Positions 1-13,035 of a stretch of 64,000 nt of DNA are shown here, piece after piece (positions within the stretch are counted from its first letter, which is position 1; each line of letters starts with the position of its first letter). The translations under genes and the position numbers were made by a program. Location of the stretch: NCBI RefSeq assembly GCF_024713975.1, contig NC_091108.1, positions 4,765,001 to 4,829,000 on the forward strand. The letters are read 5' to 3'. The notes beneath the pieces are model-generated. The model saw only the letters and a program-made list of their open reading frames with translations, was not told where the DNA came from and did not search any database. Origin of the DNA: Paralichthys olivaceus. Lineage: Eukaryota > Chordata > Actinopteri > Pleuronectiformes > Paralichthyidae.

Positions 1-925
1 CTGACAATTAGCTGCTACACAATTATTGGTCATTTTCTACCCAGTAATTGTGAGCGGTATATCTGCTGTGTTACAAAGTAAGCAGATGAGCAACAGTATC
101 ATTAGTGTGGTGTGTATGGTCCCTTCTATGGCATGAGATAGAATATCCTCCCAGGGAGAAAACCCGAGACCTTTTCCAGCATCATCACCGCTGCCTCAGT
201 CCCAGTGGCAGATATGAGTGCTGCAAGACCTCCTTAGCCCTTCTGCCAATTCTGCAATTACCAGCCTTCCAACCTGTTCTGTCTGGCTAGGAAATCGCAG
301 GTCTGCTCTTCGCCCCAATCAGCCTCCATGTCTGCACTTGTTTTAACAAACATCTTGTCTGCCGGCAACCCCGCAGACTGAAACCACAGGGCAATCTTGG
401 GTAATTTAAAACCAATGTCGACTATCTCCCTCCACCACGGCCAGTTTAGAGCTTCAGAATCCTGCAGCTAAGCCCCTTAGGGACTGATAGGCCTTTTCAC
501 TCTGGCCCTATTTCACTTATCTATTGGCAGCTCCTGCCAAGTCCTATCTCTGTACTGAATTGCATGTGAATATATACGATCTGTTTGGGGACTTTGAACT
601 GTGGGAAGGGATTTAGACAATCAATCTCAATATCATTATCAATCACGTCTTGCTGTTCGCCACATTGATTCGAGACGAAATAAAGAAGTTGGAGTGGAGA
701 TTTCCACTGATAATCTGCCTGGCGGAGCCGCAGACTTGTCAGCAATGTTTTGCAAAACAAAACCGACAAACCGCATCGAGGGTAACGGAACAAAATCAGG
801 GCAAAAACAAGAACATTTTTAAGATGTGGAACGTGCCTGATGAATATTTTGTTTTTAAAACACTGTGCACAAATTGATTATTTAAAAACACCCTTGGGCG
901 CCATGTTTTGCTCAGAAGCACCTTA

Positions 926-1276
926 TTACAAAAACCTTTTTCTCCTTTCTAGGGCATTTCTTTCCCTTGTCAGCCAAATATCAACTTGACGAATGTGCTT
1001 TACATCCGGAGTACAACATAGTTCCTGATCAAACCCACCCTTGTGCACGGTTAGATGTACATTGAAGATGACAGGCAGCCTTCTCCTTGGATATGCAAAA
1101 TTTTGACAGATGATTTTCAAGCTCCGCACACCAGCACCGGCTCGAACATTCTCTTCCACGGTGTCTGTCAAGAACTTCCAGTGAATGACTTCAAATCCAT
1201 CTCCATTCTGCAAAACCTGCCAGGCACCAATTAAGATGAATGTGGAATCTAAGACATGGAAGATCCTCACTGTCAT
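926..1276 (-). other. Unrecognised 116-codon open frame inside the intron
   Basis: A minus-strand frame opens with a true ATG at 1,276 and codes 116 residues with a hydrophobic N-terminal stretch (around residues 5-20) and a basic C-terminus. I do not recognise a family and see no clear splice acceptor or promoter. It may be chance, an old pseudogene exon or a conserved non-coding element. I list it because its amino-acid composition looks more protein-like than that of the other intronic frames, but the evidence is weak. Confidence 0.12.
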
Positions 1277-4200
1277 TTTACTCTAAGTGATAAAAATGAA
1301 GGTCCTGCAGGCAGAGAGGCATCCTGCGGTGATAACGCCAAATATTATGTGCAATTCTCTCTTAGTGGAGGTCAGTTTTGGATTTCAGCTTTTACAGTGA
1401 GGTTAGGGTCAAACCACAGAGTTCAAAAGCGTATTTACAGTGAAAAACAAGCCTGCTCGCAAATGTCGTAGATCAGATTCGATCTCTGTAGACGAAGTAA
1501 ATGCACCTGCGTTGCTCTGCGCTCGTTTTTCAGAGCTGTGGATTTTTAGGCGCATCCTGACTCCGACTTGACAGCAACAAGCCTGGTTAACAATGGCTTT
1601 TCCCCCCATTGTTCCCATCCTCATTCTTGTCTCTATCCACGGAGGAAGCTACCGTCTGTCTCTCAGTGTCTTTGCCCTCCAGAGAGAGAAAGAGATAATA
1701 AGGCTGTTCCTATTAGTGACTGTTGATACACTGAACAGAGCAAAACAGGCTTGTTTGGTTTCCCATTTTTTTCCTGTGTTCAACATGCCCCCTGAAATGA
1801 TACGGTGACTGAGCACGAAAGGCGCTCCATTAAAATCCCTGTTTATTTGTGGCACAAGTTAAAACTGCGGCAAAGAGAAGATGCATTTTGATCAGTGGGG
1901 TGAAGAAAAGCTCTGAGACTTGTCAAATATCCTAAATGGAAAAAAAACAGAAATATCCCGCTGTGTCTGAAGGCTCTGCTACTGCTGATGCATGTCCCAT
2001 GCTGCGGAGTTAACGCGTGAAGATGGTTTAAATTGGAATTAACCCTTGGTATTGATTCACAACATGGTTTTAGCTCAATACTGCAGCGCTGGAAATTAAA
2101 ACTTCCTGCAGCTTGGTTTAACATTTGATCCAGGTGCGATGGGCCACTGGCCCGAGCTTCGATCAATGAAAGACAGTAGGCGAGAGGAGAGAACTCCCCT
2201 GTTTGCGGCTGGAAAATAGATCTCACCTGGATGGGAAGCCCTCTAGAAGAGAAGAAGGTAAAAGAAGGCAGCTTGTGCTAAAATCCCCCCTCAGCTCACT
2301 CCAATAGAAAACAACCTCCCTATTCCACAGCGAATGACCCTTCAGACTGAACCCCTTCAATCCTCTCAAAATCTGCTAAGTCAACAAACCTTTGAATTCG
2401 CCCGAGGAGTATAACAAAACAGGGATGAAATGCTAATGTCAGAATCAGCACCCCGCCACCTCACCCCCTCTTGTTCTCTCCGAGTTTCCCAGAGTCTAAT
2501 TTGTCAAACATGCAAGTAACAATGCCAGAAATTAGCCCAAAGGGAGATTTCCTCCAGAGGAGAGAATGATTATGTTTGATCAGAGAATAAACAAGAACAT
2601 TAACATGCTTTGTTGGTTTTCCAGAACTGGAACAAATGCTTGTTTTTATGTGCGGAGGAGGGAATAATTCAAGGTTGAATGTCAAAGAATTAGGAAATTG
2701 CTAAAGCTAATTAGAAAATGTAGAAGAATAGAAGAAAGGTTGAATCAATCCCTCTTGAGGAGGAGAGGAAATCTAGGGCACGAGGCAGAGCTCGCATGTA
2801 CGTTGACGCAGAATTATCGACTTGATGAAATATCTTCGCTTTGCTTTTGTGTCATGACACATTGTCAATCACATATGCAACGTACACGTCTAATCCCTCG
2901 CTGCACACACCGCCGCGTGAAGCTAGGCGAGTCTGACCGGCAGCACACGGAGCGCAGGTGGAGGGTGGATCTGAGGCCAGGTGACGGGTTACCGTGTGGA
3001 TCTGAGCGCTGTGTTGACAGGTGTGGCTGAGGAGATTTCAATCCCAGCGGGAGCTTTTTCAAAGTGCCGTCTTAGGGTCTTCACCTGCACACTTCAAACA
3101 CATTCAGACCCTTTGTTTCTCTGCTGAAGCCTCATAAATCAGCTACCTGAGAGAAAAACCCTGTGGCCTGGCTAAATCCTCCAGGGTCAGGGGGGCCAGT
3201 GTGAGGCCCACTTTCAAATTTACTGCGGGTGCTCGTGTTGTGCCTGGCAACAGACTTGTCAGCCTCACTTCCTGCGGTCATGAATACAGATAATTCAATG
3301 CAACAGAATTTATAGGTTTGTCTCCTATATAAAGCAGCTAACTATATAATTCACATGGTTTTATCACAGTAGCCTGAAATGTGCAACTGAAATTCCTTTT
3401 GGTCAGAAGGGTGCCCATGATGTAACAGCTGACTGGGAGTCAACCCAACGTCTATATTTAGGGATGCAGGGATTCAGAGATATGATCTTTAGTGTTATAT
3501 TAGCTTTATGTTATTGGAAAGTTCTGCAAAGTCAAAAAAGCATCATCAGTAGCCCGACAGGAGGTAAAACCAAGCCTTTTTAGACAGTGACTGAAAAGAG
3601 GAGCTGCAGCAATGGACAGTGTGAGGAAATGATGTGTTATCTAAATATCTTAGCCGGAAACATTTGGAGACCTTTTATATACAACACACTAACTCTGTCT
3701 GAAACGTTAAATAATTATTTCTAATTGATGGATCCATCCATTGATTGATTATTTCATCAGAATATTGTTATATTCTGCTGAGAAGTACTACGAATGTAAT
3801 ATTGTACGTTGCTGAAACAGGTATTAAATTGCATTATATGTGGTATTAAAATGATTTTATGAATTTAACACAGTGTGAAGCCCTGATCACTGACATTAAA
3901 TAATAATTACACTCCTCACAATAGCTCTAAAGAAGAAAACATCAAATGGCTTAAATCAGACCCATGAAAGAAAATATCTGTTCTGTGTGAGTCGCTGCAG
4001 CTAACCCAATTTAATATGATCATATGCACGTGCAGGTCGTCTCCATGCAGTCAGTGACAGACTCCTGTGAGACAAATGAGAATTTTCAGCTGATTCGTTA
4101 TCAATTCAGACAGTAAAGTGGCATGAATAAGTGAAGGAAACAAAGGAATTCCCAGAGTCTCATTAATATTATTAATTTTTAAATCCAATTATTGTATGAC

Positions 4201-4954
4201 GGCTCATGACCTATTTTCTGATTTAAGTGTCCTATCAAAACCTAACACATCACACAGTGGAGAGGAACCTTTAAGGTTGTAGATGGTTCGTCAGCTCCTG
4301 CAGGATTCTCCTCTGGGAGATTGTTGGGTTCCCAGTCTCGGCCGCCTCCTCGGCCGCAGGAGAATATTACGATCCTGCTGTACAGTAACATCCAGGTGAG
4401 TTATCACAGGTATTAGCGCAGAGCACACAAACTTCTGAGGCATAGCACCTCTCTGCTCTGTCGTTACACTGCAAGTTTTTTCATTAGCAGTTTGACAAAC
4501 GTCCGTATAAAGTCACAGAGCAAGCACTTTCTATTTAGACTGGAGGATGACCGGTGTGAACAAAAGTCAGGCCAGTGAATAGTGACTGTGCAGATGGAAC
4601 CAAAAATAATCAAATGGGATCAGTGCAGTAATAAAGAACCTGTGTGCAGTGACTAATGCGAATAGAAAATATAAATAAATGGCACCGATTTCTTTGGCTG
4701 ATTCTTGACCAGGACATTCATGACCTTGCTGGTTAGGTTTCCTAGACAACTACTAATGTTTTGGTTATTCAAGCCAAGTCAAGACAAAATGTTCCAGTTT
4801 GTACATAAGTTTGATTCAAATATGACATTATTTTATTTGTAATGTTGCATTTATAACTGTATAATGATAATGTGAACAATGACACATGACAACAAACACT
4901 AACGTTAAAGTAAGTCGAATAAATAACGCAGATTTTTTTTTAATCACGCTCAAT
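1277..4954. other. Intronic stretch without recognised features
   Basis: I see no gene, RNA gene or clear repeat here. The sequence is AT-leaning, unique-looking DNA with only short chance frames. Confidence 0.4.
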
Positions 4955-5130
4955 GTAGCCTATAGTTTCCTGGAAAATTTGTAAAAATGTTAAAAACACA
5001 ATCATCTGCCCCTTGGTCCCGATCCGCACCGAGATTTAACGGGTTCCTTCTTGACCCACGTCCCGTCCTTCCACCAAGTTTCTGTGAATTTATTTTTGTG
5101 TAATCCTGCAGACAGACAAACCTTCCACTC
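4955..5130 (+). repeat. Diverged interspersed repeat, family A copy 1
   Basis: The stretch shares an ordered set of blocks with 7,320-7,600 and 52,340-52,595: 'aaaaatgttaaaaacaca', a 'gatccgcaccgagattt' block, a 'cttgacccacgtcccgtcc' block, 'ccaccaagttt', and 'tgtgtaatcctgcagacaga'. All three copies run in the same orientation. I recall this as a common fish interspersed repeat but cannot name its class. Confidence 0.5.
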
Positions 5131-5989
5131 AAAGACACTGACATTCATAATCAACTTAGAACACAGGAATAAACCTGCACTCCCTTTAAAAGGTCAAACA
5201 TACAAGCAACAATACATCTGTAAATATGTGCCTGAACAACCATGTCAATCAGTAGCCAAAAGAGGGAACATTAAAAAGGTCATTCAGGCTGATTCACTCC
5301 AGGAATTTGTGACTCAAAAGGCAGGTACATAGTGAGCTTTCATTTTAAAGTGTCAAGTGTATATGAAAGGGTGACGTCTTGAGTACTGTAATTACAAGAA
5401 CTGCCTCCCTCCAAGACCTCATAGTGACCCGTAGAAACCCTGAGCAGGCCAGCCTTAAAGGATGGAGACGTCTGAAAGGGATGTGCACTTTCCCTCAAAT
5501 AGTCCAGTGACGTGCATTCAAATGTTAATTCACTGCACAACTTAAAAAACAAACAGCTAAAGCGTAAAACTCTGAAAAGCAACCGTCCAGCAACAAAAAG
5601 GCTTAAGAAGAGATGTAAGGCTACTGCAGTTTGAGCGAAGAGTCGTTTATCTAAAGCTTCCACAGATCAGCAGAAAAAGTACTTTAAACAAGTCGGTAAG
5701 TGATAAAGTCAGTATCTGCTCTGTAAGTCTAAGTCAATAGGCATATTTCTATGACATTTGCATTTGCTCAGTTTAATGTGGCAGACTTAACAGAGTCAAT
5801 GCCACGAGCGCACCTGGCTCTGTGAATAAATACACGGCGGGACTCCGTATCCATAATTGCATAGGGCTGCATATGATGCATATAGGTGAGCTGAAGTGGA
5901 TTTAAAAAGCGGCACAATTAAAGATGTGTTTGTCATTTCATATTGTCTCAGCTTGAAATGCCATTCCTGTAAATGAGTGAATAAAAAAC

Positions 5990-6345
5990 AGTCAGTGGAT
6001 TTCTCAGTAAAGTGAAATATATAAGAATACAGCGATACGACTCGGCATCGGCTAGCGTGGCTCTCTATGTACAAATTCAATACAAAGTATATTAGCGTTG
6101 ATAAAAACTGCAGTTTTATTTTTCGAAAATATCACTTTTTCTTTGCTGCTCCAAAACAGCAGTTGCGCTGTACTACCACTGGCAATTACTGTGTTTACAG
6201 AAGAAGTGATTCAAAGAAGGGTAGTGTTAGCCAGAGCGAGCTATAAGGTTAGCAATTTAGTAATATTACACTGTGTACTATATCCAAGACCTCAATGATA
6301 AGGGGTGTTGGGGAGATGTCAGTACTCGTATCGGCCAATATTCAA
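5990..6345. repeat. Probable degenerate copy of the 27,131 transposon family
   Basis: It carries 'ccactggcaattactgtg' followed by 'tttacagaagaagtg', matching the interior of the 27,131-27,999 element on either side of the nested insertion there. 'gtatcggcc'-type motifs lie near its right end. No terminal repeat is left. The copy is useful as a picture of the site before insertion. Confidence 0.35.
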
Positions 6346-7319
6346 AGTCCAAAATGAAGTCTGAACATCTCAACTAGAATAGCTTCAATAAAAAAGTTAC
6401 TGTGATCAACTCATTCTATTTTCAGTATCTGGAAATCAATCACTCATATAAACAGTGACATCTGTCGATCTGACCCTCCGGGCCTTTTTAAAAAGCGTCA
6501 TCGTCTGAATGACCATAAAGGTCGTGACACCCGCAAGACTCCTACATTTGAGGAAAATGTCGGATCCAGTCACACATCACTCTGACACGTCTGCTCTGCT
6601 TGACCATCCCACAGGCCTTTCGGCCTATATTGGTTTGGCCAGAAGACGTAAATCAATCATGGAACATGGAGAGCTGCCAAAGCGTTCCTTCACACCCCAG
6701 CACTGCAACTGGCTGCCATGTTCAGGCTATTTTGACATGGTCTCAGAAATGTCACAGACAGCAATGGAGGCAGCATGCTAACGCTGCAGGGCGAGTGGAT
6801 GTCATGAATTAGAACTTGGAAACATCAGAAAGGGGATGAGATGGATGAGTGTAAAAATAAAAGATTATAAAATATTTAATGACACATGGAACGAAGAAAC
6901 GATTAAAACCTCTTGATGACTCATTTATGGCAAAAGCAATAACAAGCAGAAAAGTTTCATTTTACATGAATGCAGCTGTGTATACATCAGTCAAGTTCAG
7001 ATCAAATGCTGCTAATCCAAAATAGTGAGAGAAATGATCCCTTTGATGGAGGTTCACCGTGGTACAGATTAACAAATTGAGCTCAACCATAAAACACACA
7101 AAAGTACCTCCAGGCAATGTGAGATTAGTAAGGGAGAGAGCGAGGGTGAGGCGAATAGACTGCGGATAAAGAAAGGGAGAGGGGGGTGTGGGTAAGAGGG
7201 TCGCTCGATCTCGCTGAAAGCCGCGAGCTTCAGCACTGCTGAAGAATCGACCATGACCTCAGGGCAGCGTCTTCAATGCTAATAGCAATTGACCAAAGTC
7301 AAAGATTTTTTTTTTTTTT

Positions 7320-7600
7320 TAATTTGGATCCACACCAAACTGCACCCACTCGTAAATATCATTCCCATAAACAAACGTGATGTTTGCATCAAGATTCACA
7401 GAAAATTCTCAGAGAAATCCATAAAAATGTTGAAAACACACATCTCAGAATAATAAAGAGGGGTCAAAGAATTATTTTGATCCGCCCTTTGATCCGGATC
7501 CACGCCGTATCATTCCACCTAGTTTTGTGGTGAACCGTCCAGTAGATCCTGCTGACTAACAAACTAACCTCCTGAAAATACAACCTCCCCCAGAGGTAAT
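7320..7600 (+). repeat. Diverged interspersed repeat, family A copy 2
   Basis: It follows a 14-T run and contains 'aaaaatgttgaaaacaca', 'gatccggatccacgccgta', 'ttccacctagtttt' and 'acaaactaacctcctg', in the same order as the copies at 4,955 and 52,340. It ends near 'cccagaggtaataaac', similar to 'ggcagaggtaac' at the end of the third copy. Confidence 0.5.
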
Positions 7601-10600
7601 AAACATTTTTTAAACATTAACTCATATTTTCTATATCATTCAAACATGAACGCAGACACTGACATGTCTGTGAAAGGCTCATATCAGCTGATTCTTATCA
7701 GCCGACCATAAAATTGGTCCGGCTCCATTTAAAATCAAAAGCGAACCATAAGTCACGGCTTTTACAGTCACCAGATCTCGACCCAGCAAATCTGGATATG
7801 TTGGCCCAACATGAAACACAGCTCTCCCCGTCATCATATATCTTCGTAGGGTGTTATTCATTCTGACAGTAACGTTCAACAGATGCACGTTCAGAGTCTT
7901 GAAGCCCCGATTGTTCCTCTCATGTACAGTATTACCACCATCATCATTTAAGTCACAGGGTGATCAAAGACAAACCAATTTTCCTAAAAAAAAAAAAAAA
8001 AAATTACCGGGCAAAAATCCTGGATTATCAGATGCTTATTTCTATGACAGGAACGTAATGATAACACATGAGAGGAACAAACCGGGGCTGGGCCCAACAC
8101 CTTACTGAAACACTTCATGATGCTTTTTGCTTCAATTTGCCACCCATCTGTAGATCAGCAGTCATCATGTGTCCCTCGCTTTTATTCGATTTCATGTAAT
8201 TTGGAAGTTGTCCACTCCAATTTGCCTTTTCTCATAGGCCGGTGCGGCAAGTCACACACTGGAAATACAAAGCAGTGTGCTGCAGCAGAAAGGTACAGAT
8301 GGTACTGCTGTGTATCTTTTATGGGCGTATATAGCAGCGATGGTAATCATCAGATGGCCCGAGCAAAAAAAAAAAAAAACAGGAAAAAAGATGGTCTCAA
8401 ATTCCTATATTTCTGTATAAATAGCTGCGAGCAAATGTTATTTTAACAATGATGTTTGTCTGATCAGATGGAGACGGGGCGAAACCAGAAAGTTATTTCC
8501 CAGCCAGCTTTTTAATTTAACCTTGAGTAAGCCCCCTTCCATATGGCAAAACGAATCCGAGATAGTACATGTGATGGTTACACAATATATGGTCAGCGAG
8601 AGCTGAAGTCACTGCAACTGTACCATTCCAGATGTTTAAGTGAAAACCTGACAAGCAATTTAACACTAGGACCATCTGCAGCGCTGACCTGATGCAATGG
8701 GTAGAGAGAGAAAAAAGGATGCTGGCTTTGAAAGCTAAATAGAAATTTGCATCTCCAGCAATTAAAACAGCAATTATTCCAAATACAAACATGGATCCTG
8801 TGAAGCAAAAACATTGGAAACTTTTAACTAACACGCTGGCACTTGGGAGGAACCATATGCACAAACAAACAATGCACAGTACACAAACTTCTCCGACAGA
8901 TTGAGAGCTGGCAAACTTCCCACAGCCTCGACATGACAAATCTGAATATGATGATAACTGGCGCCTGGGAAGCGTTTGCTCCTTAAAAAGCGAAAATGTG
9001 AACATTCAGCTGTACTGCCAGAAAAGATTCATAAATGCATTATCCATCTTGTGTATGAAATTAACAAGCTGTGCCTCATTTTGACACTCACAAGCTTTCA
9101 TTTTCTCATGATTAAGGTGCAAAGTTGCAGCGTACAAGGTAAATTTAGTACTGGATCATTCTGGTGGATTGTGCCTCCGGCTTCGGCTCTTAATGAATTA
9201 GACGTGTGGAACTTTTCAAGAGGCATCCTCCATCTCACGCACACATTTCATTAACCTGCAGTTCATTCATTATTGCCGTGGGTGTGGAGTAAAGTAGCAG
9301 CCCCAGATATAATTGCGTTATTGGGGTTGTGGGGCTGTGGCTAATTACTGGCTGAGAACACAACATAGGCACTTAGACATCAGCCTGATGGAACAAACCA
9401 CAATGGTTTGTGACAAGAGCTGTCCTCCCTGGAGTTCCAGGGGAAGACATGATAGCACAGTGATTCATGACTCACAACAGAATCACATCATCTCCATAGC
9501 ATGAGAGACGACGGGGGGAGACGGAAATAAGTTGATGAGTTTACTACAACGCAACTTGACGACCAGATCCGACAGCAAACAGCTAAAACACAAGGAACAT
9601 TTTACGAGAAGTTCAAATTAAGAACAATTTTAATCACCATGTAAACAAAATCCCCCTCAAATTGTTGTGGTTCTGCAGATGCTGCAACGCGGTGGTTATT
9701 CACAGAGTAAACTGGCACAGAGCCGCTAAGGTCTTATTTCAGTTGCTCTGTTTACTGGAGCTTTTGACAGCCTGCAACTGGGCCGAGTGAGGAGCAGAAT
9801 ATTCCAGTGAACCTGTAGCCTCCCGTTCAGTTAAACAACAAGTAAATGGTTTAGTTTTAAAGATATTTAAATATTTAATGAAGTTTTATTTTACAACATA
9901 AACAATCCAGGGAAAGATGTACATTTATGTCAATATTTTACAATTTGAAAAATCGATTTTTCTTATTCAAGTTCAAAATATCTGCATTTGTGAACATTTT
10001 TAATTGATTTATCTTTAAATGATCAAGCCTCAATTACATTTCTTTGTCTTAAGAGTTTGATAACGACATCATTGCCAATCTTTTAACATATCTATCGGTC
10101 AATATCATTGTGGCAGACATGTATTTTTACTCCCCAACATCAGTATCGGTATCGGTCAGCTTGCAAACATCTAGCAGGTGTGGTCAGGTATGAGATGTTT
10201 CACTTACATCCACAAACATCAACGTGGATCACCAGTAGGATTCATCCTCTTGATACCACGAACGTCTGTTAAATGGCATTTTATATTTGTAGAGTCAAAG
10301 AATCAAATGCATTTGGTCTAAACTTTTATCCCTCAAGTCAGAGAAATCCAAGACAATGTCTGCCACACAGCCTTCCTCATCTTCTGGCAAACACCATGTC
10401 TGACTCATCGCAGCTCTGAAACCTTTGGAGAAGCTCATGAAAAAGTGCTTTTGACGAGACGTCCACAGCAGCAGATTTCTTCACAATCAAAGCTCCACAA
10501 AGGAAGAAATAGAGAGTGCAGACGCTGGAGAGTTATCCTCATGAATCTCTGGCAAGTTTTTTTTCCCCCCCTTTATGCTTCTACCAACAGCTCGTCTGAT

Positions 10601-12889
10601 TTTTATAAAAACCCATCCGTCACTCGCGTCTGCTCGTCTTTCATTGAATTGGCTGGAGATATCTTCTCCATTCATTGACCTTCAAAAACAAAGTAAACTA
10701 AAGAGAGATGTATTCAACTTCAGGCAAATCTTTATTTTCTGTTTTGACACGAGGGGCGATGTAAATAAAACAGATATGAAATCCGCTCTTCTCTGAAAAC
10801 CTCTCTGCAGAGATCTTCAGGACCAAAGATTGTGGCGGTGTTGGGAAGACGGGCCAGACTCTGAGGCTGACTAGTTTATTTTCTTCTCTGCCATTTTTAT
10901 CTCTCTGTTCACATGCTGTTCAGTGTCCATTTATCCATGGTGAGGGCTTCTCCTTGGCAGGAACAATCACTTTCAACAACAGTCCCCACGAATCAGGGCG
11001 ACGTGTCACATCGTTCCAGTGACAACCAACGACTACCAATGTATCTGGGCAGGCTGCCAGTGCGCTGGGTTAGGAACAGCCTGGGGGGGGCGCGTCGGAG
11101 GACACAGCGGAGGGGGGGGCTGCACGCTCCAAGGAGACAGAGGTTTAGCTCACCAGTGGTGGCATTAAAACCCTCACATCACATCTCCTCCGTCAACAAA
11201 GCCCCTTACACATCATGTGTCGAGAGATGAAATCAATCTGTTTTGAGAGGCTGACTCTGAAACTGTATGTCTGGAGGCCGCAGTCCCAGAGTCCAACAGC
11301 ACGACTGAGGAGGGGGCAGCACAGACATGGGGGTCATCTGATTCATCCAACAGTCAAGCCCTCTTTTCGTCTCCTCCCGACTCCTCATTTGCAAACCCAA
11401 GGTCAGGGGGGTTGCCGGAACTTTACTGTGCCTATATATATTTTGACTTTAAGAGTAAAACACACTATCCCCGTAAATAAACACTAATTGGTAGTTCATT
11501 TTCTTAGTTCTTGCCTGGATGATGCATTGCCTCTGGGCTCATATGAATTATTCATCCAAGTGGCAAAACAGCTTTATGTAGAAACCTACAAGGCACCGCA
11601 TTCATTATGCTATCATGCCGAGTAATTCCAGGCACTGACGGCTGGTATTAGAATAATATGCATATTGGGTATTCTGTTTTTTTCCCGGGGCATTGGCAGG
11701 CAGTAATAGCGCTTCCGTTGGCAGGGACTGAGAGGGATGCAACACCCCTCATGGCTGACAAAACCCCCTTGTTTTGTCAGAGGAACGAGTGAGCAGGGGA
11801 ACGAGTGTTTCAGCTCTGCCCTCATGCAGAGAGGATTAAGCTGTGTGGTCGTGCTGCCGGGTGGCGCGGGGAGTTGCTAGGATATGTTATCGTGTCAATC
11901 CTCCCTCCCGTGGTACCACAGATCTGCTTTGCCCCTGTGACTCCAAAAAGACGCACCTGGTCTGGCTGTGAGGAGCTCATCAGGCTCACTCCCTCTCCCT
12001 TGGGAGCCACGACTGCATCGCACTTTCCTCAGCATCCCAACTCTGGCTGACTGCAGAAGGACAATTCAAAGACGTACACACTGCAGCGGTTACAGGCTCT
12101 GTTTGTGCTCGGGCTTTCAAGCTTACCTCTCGCTGCCGTCACATCCAGAGCCCTGTGCTTTTCCTGTACACAAGTTAACAGCGACGGCAGCAGAGAGGGG
12201 GCGAGGAGACGGGCGAGAGCTGGTAAAACAGAGCTGTCAGTTCAGAGTAAGGTGAGACTGTTAAATGGCAGCAGGCGCCTGGCTGAGGTACCCGTCCTCC
12301 CAAGTGTTCCCTGTCACCGCGGATAGGTCTCTGCCTCGGAGATACCTTGTCTCCGGAGGCCCACGCCATGTCCTCAGGCTATGGAAACAACATCATCAGG
12401 AGAACACGCAGGAAACACGAGTGGGCTGCAGCTGGTTTTCCTCTGAATAGCAAGCTTCCTTGTAAGCAGAGATTTGGTTATTTGTCAGTCAAAACTGCAG
12501 CTAGAATTACAAAAAACACTGCATTTGGTTGAAAAGTTCAAGTTAAATGGTTATTCTTCCTCGTTAGAACAAGTCCTTTAATACTTTTGAAAACTTAACA
12601 TACAATGAATGCTGGATAATCACTCAGTCAGGGACTTCAAACATTCTCTGTAGTTTTACCGGAGAGAATGTCTGAGCGAGCCCATGTGAAGACAGCAGAA
12701 AAAACACAGGAGATTTCACCACGAGCAAGTGAGTGCCTTGATGAGTTTCTCTTACGCAACGACACAGAATTGAGCAAAAAAACCAATACAAATATCCCAG
12801 GATGACATAGAGGTACACATAAAGGACACGAAAGAAAACTTAGAAAACAACGAGATTCGAGAGCTTTTCGTGATAAAGGCCGACAGCGG
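7601..12889. other. Intronic stretch, non-coding, with A-runs and possible regulatory blocks
   Basis: There are poly-A runs near 7,986-8,003 and 8,366-8,380. A short 'cagtatcggtatcggtcagc' remnant lies near 10,140-10,160. A homeodomain/POU-like block is listed separately at 11,510-11,690. The 162-codon minus-strand frame at 8,517-9,005 has no family features and I do not accept it as a gene. Confidence 0.35.
11510..11690. promoter_or_regulatory. Candidate conserved non-coding element (unverified)
   Basis: The block is rich in homeodomain and octamer-like cores packed together: 'gaattattcat', 'attcattatgct', 'gagtaattcc' and 'aatatgcatatt'. It is free of simple repeats and lies in a long intron of a developmental receptor gene. 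That profile is typical of intronic enhancers, but only a cross-species alignment could show conservation. Confidence 0.22.
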
Positions 12890-13035
12890 TATTGATGAGC
12901 TGTAAACAAACGGCAGCGGAATCTATGCATAATGTCCTGCATCCTTCATGCTCTTCCCAGACACCACCTCTTGTCTGAAGGCTCTGGAAAAGTCTGGCCA
13001 CAATTTCCAGAGTTCATATCTGAAAACGGCTTCTC
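12890..13035 (+). repeat. Interspersed repeat, family C copy 1
   Basis: It shares 'gctgtaaacaaa', 'gcagcggaat' and 'ttccagagttcat' in the same order and orientation with 24,055-24,245. This is a short repeat family of unknown class, diverged between the two copies. Confidence 0.4.

Noticed and set aside
8517-9005. 162-codon minus-strand frame with hydrophobic stretches
   Set aside because: Looks membrane-like only because the strand is T-rich. No family features and no exon signals.
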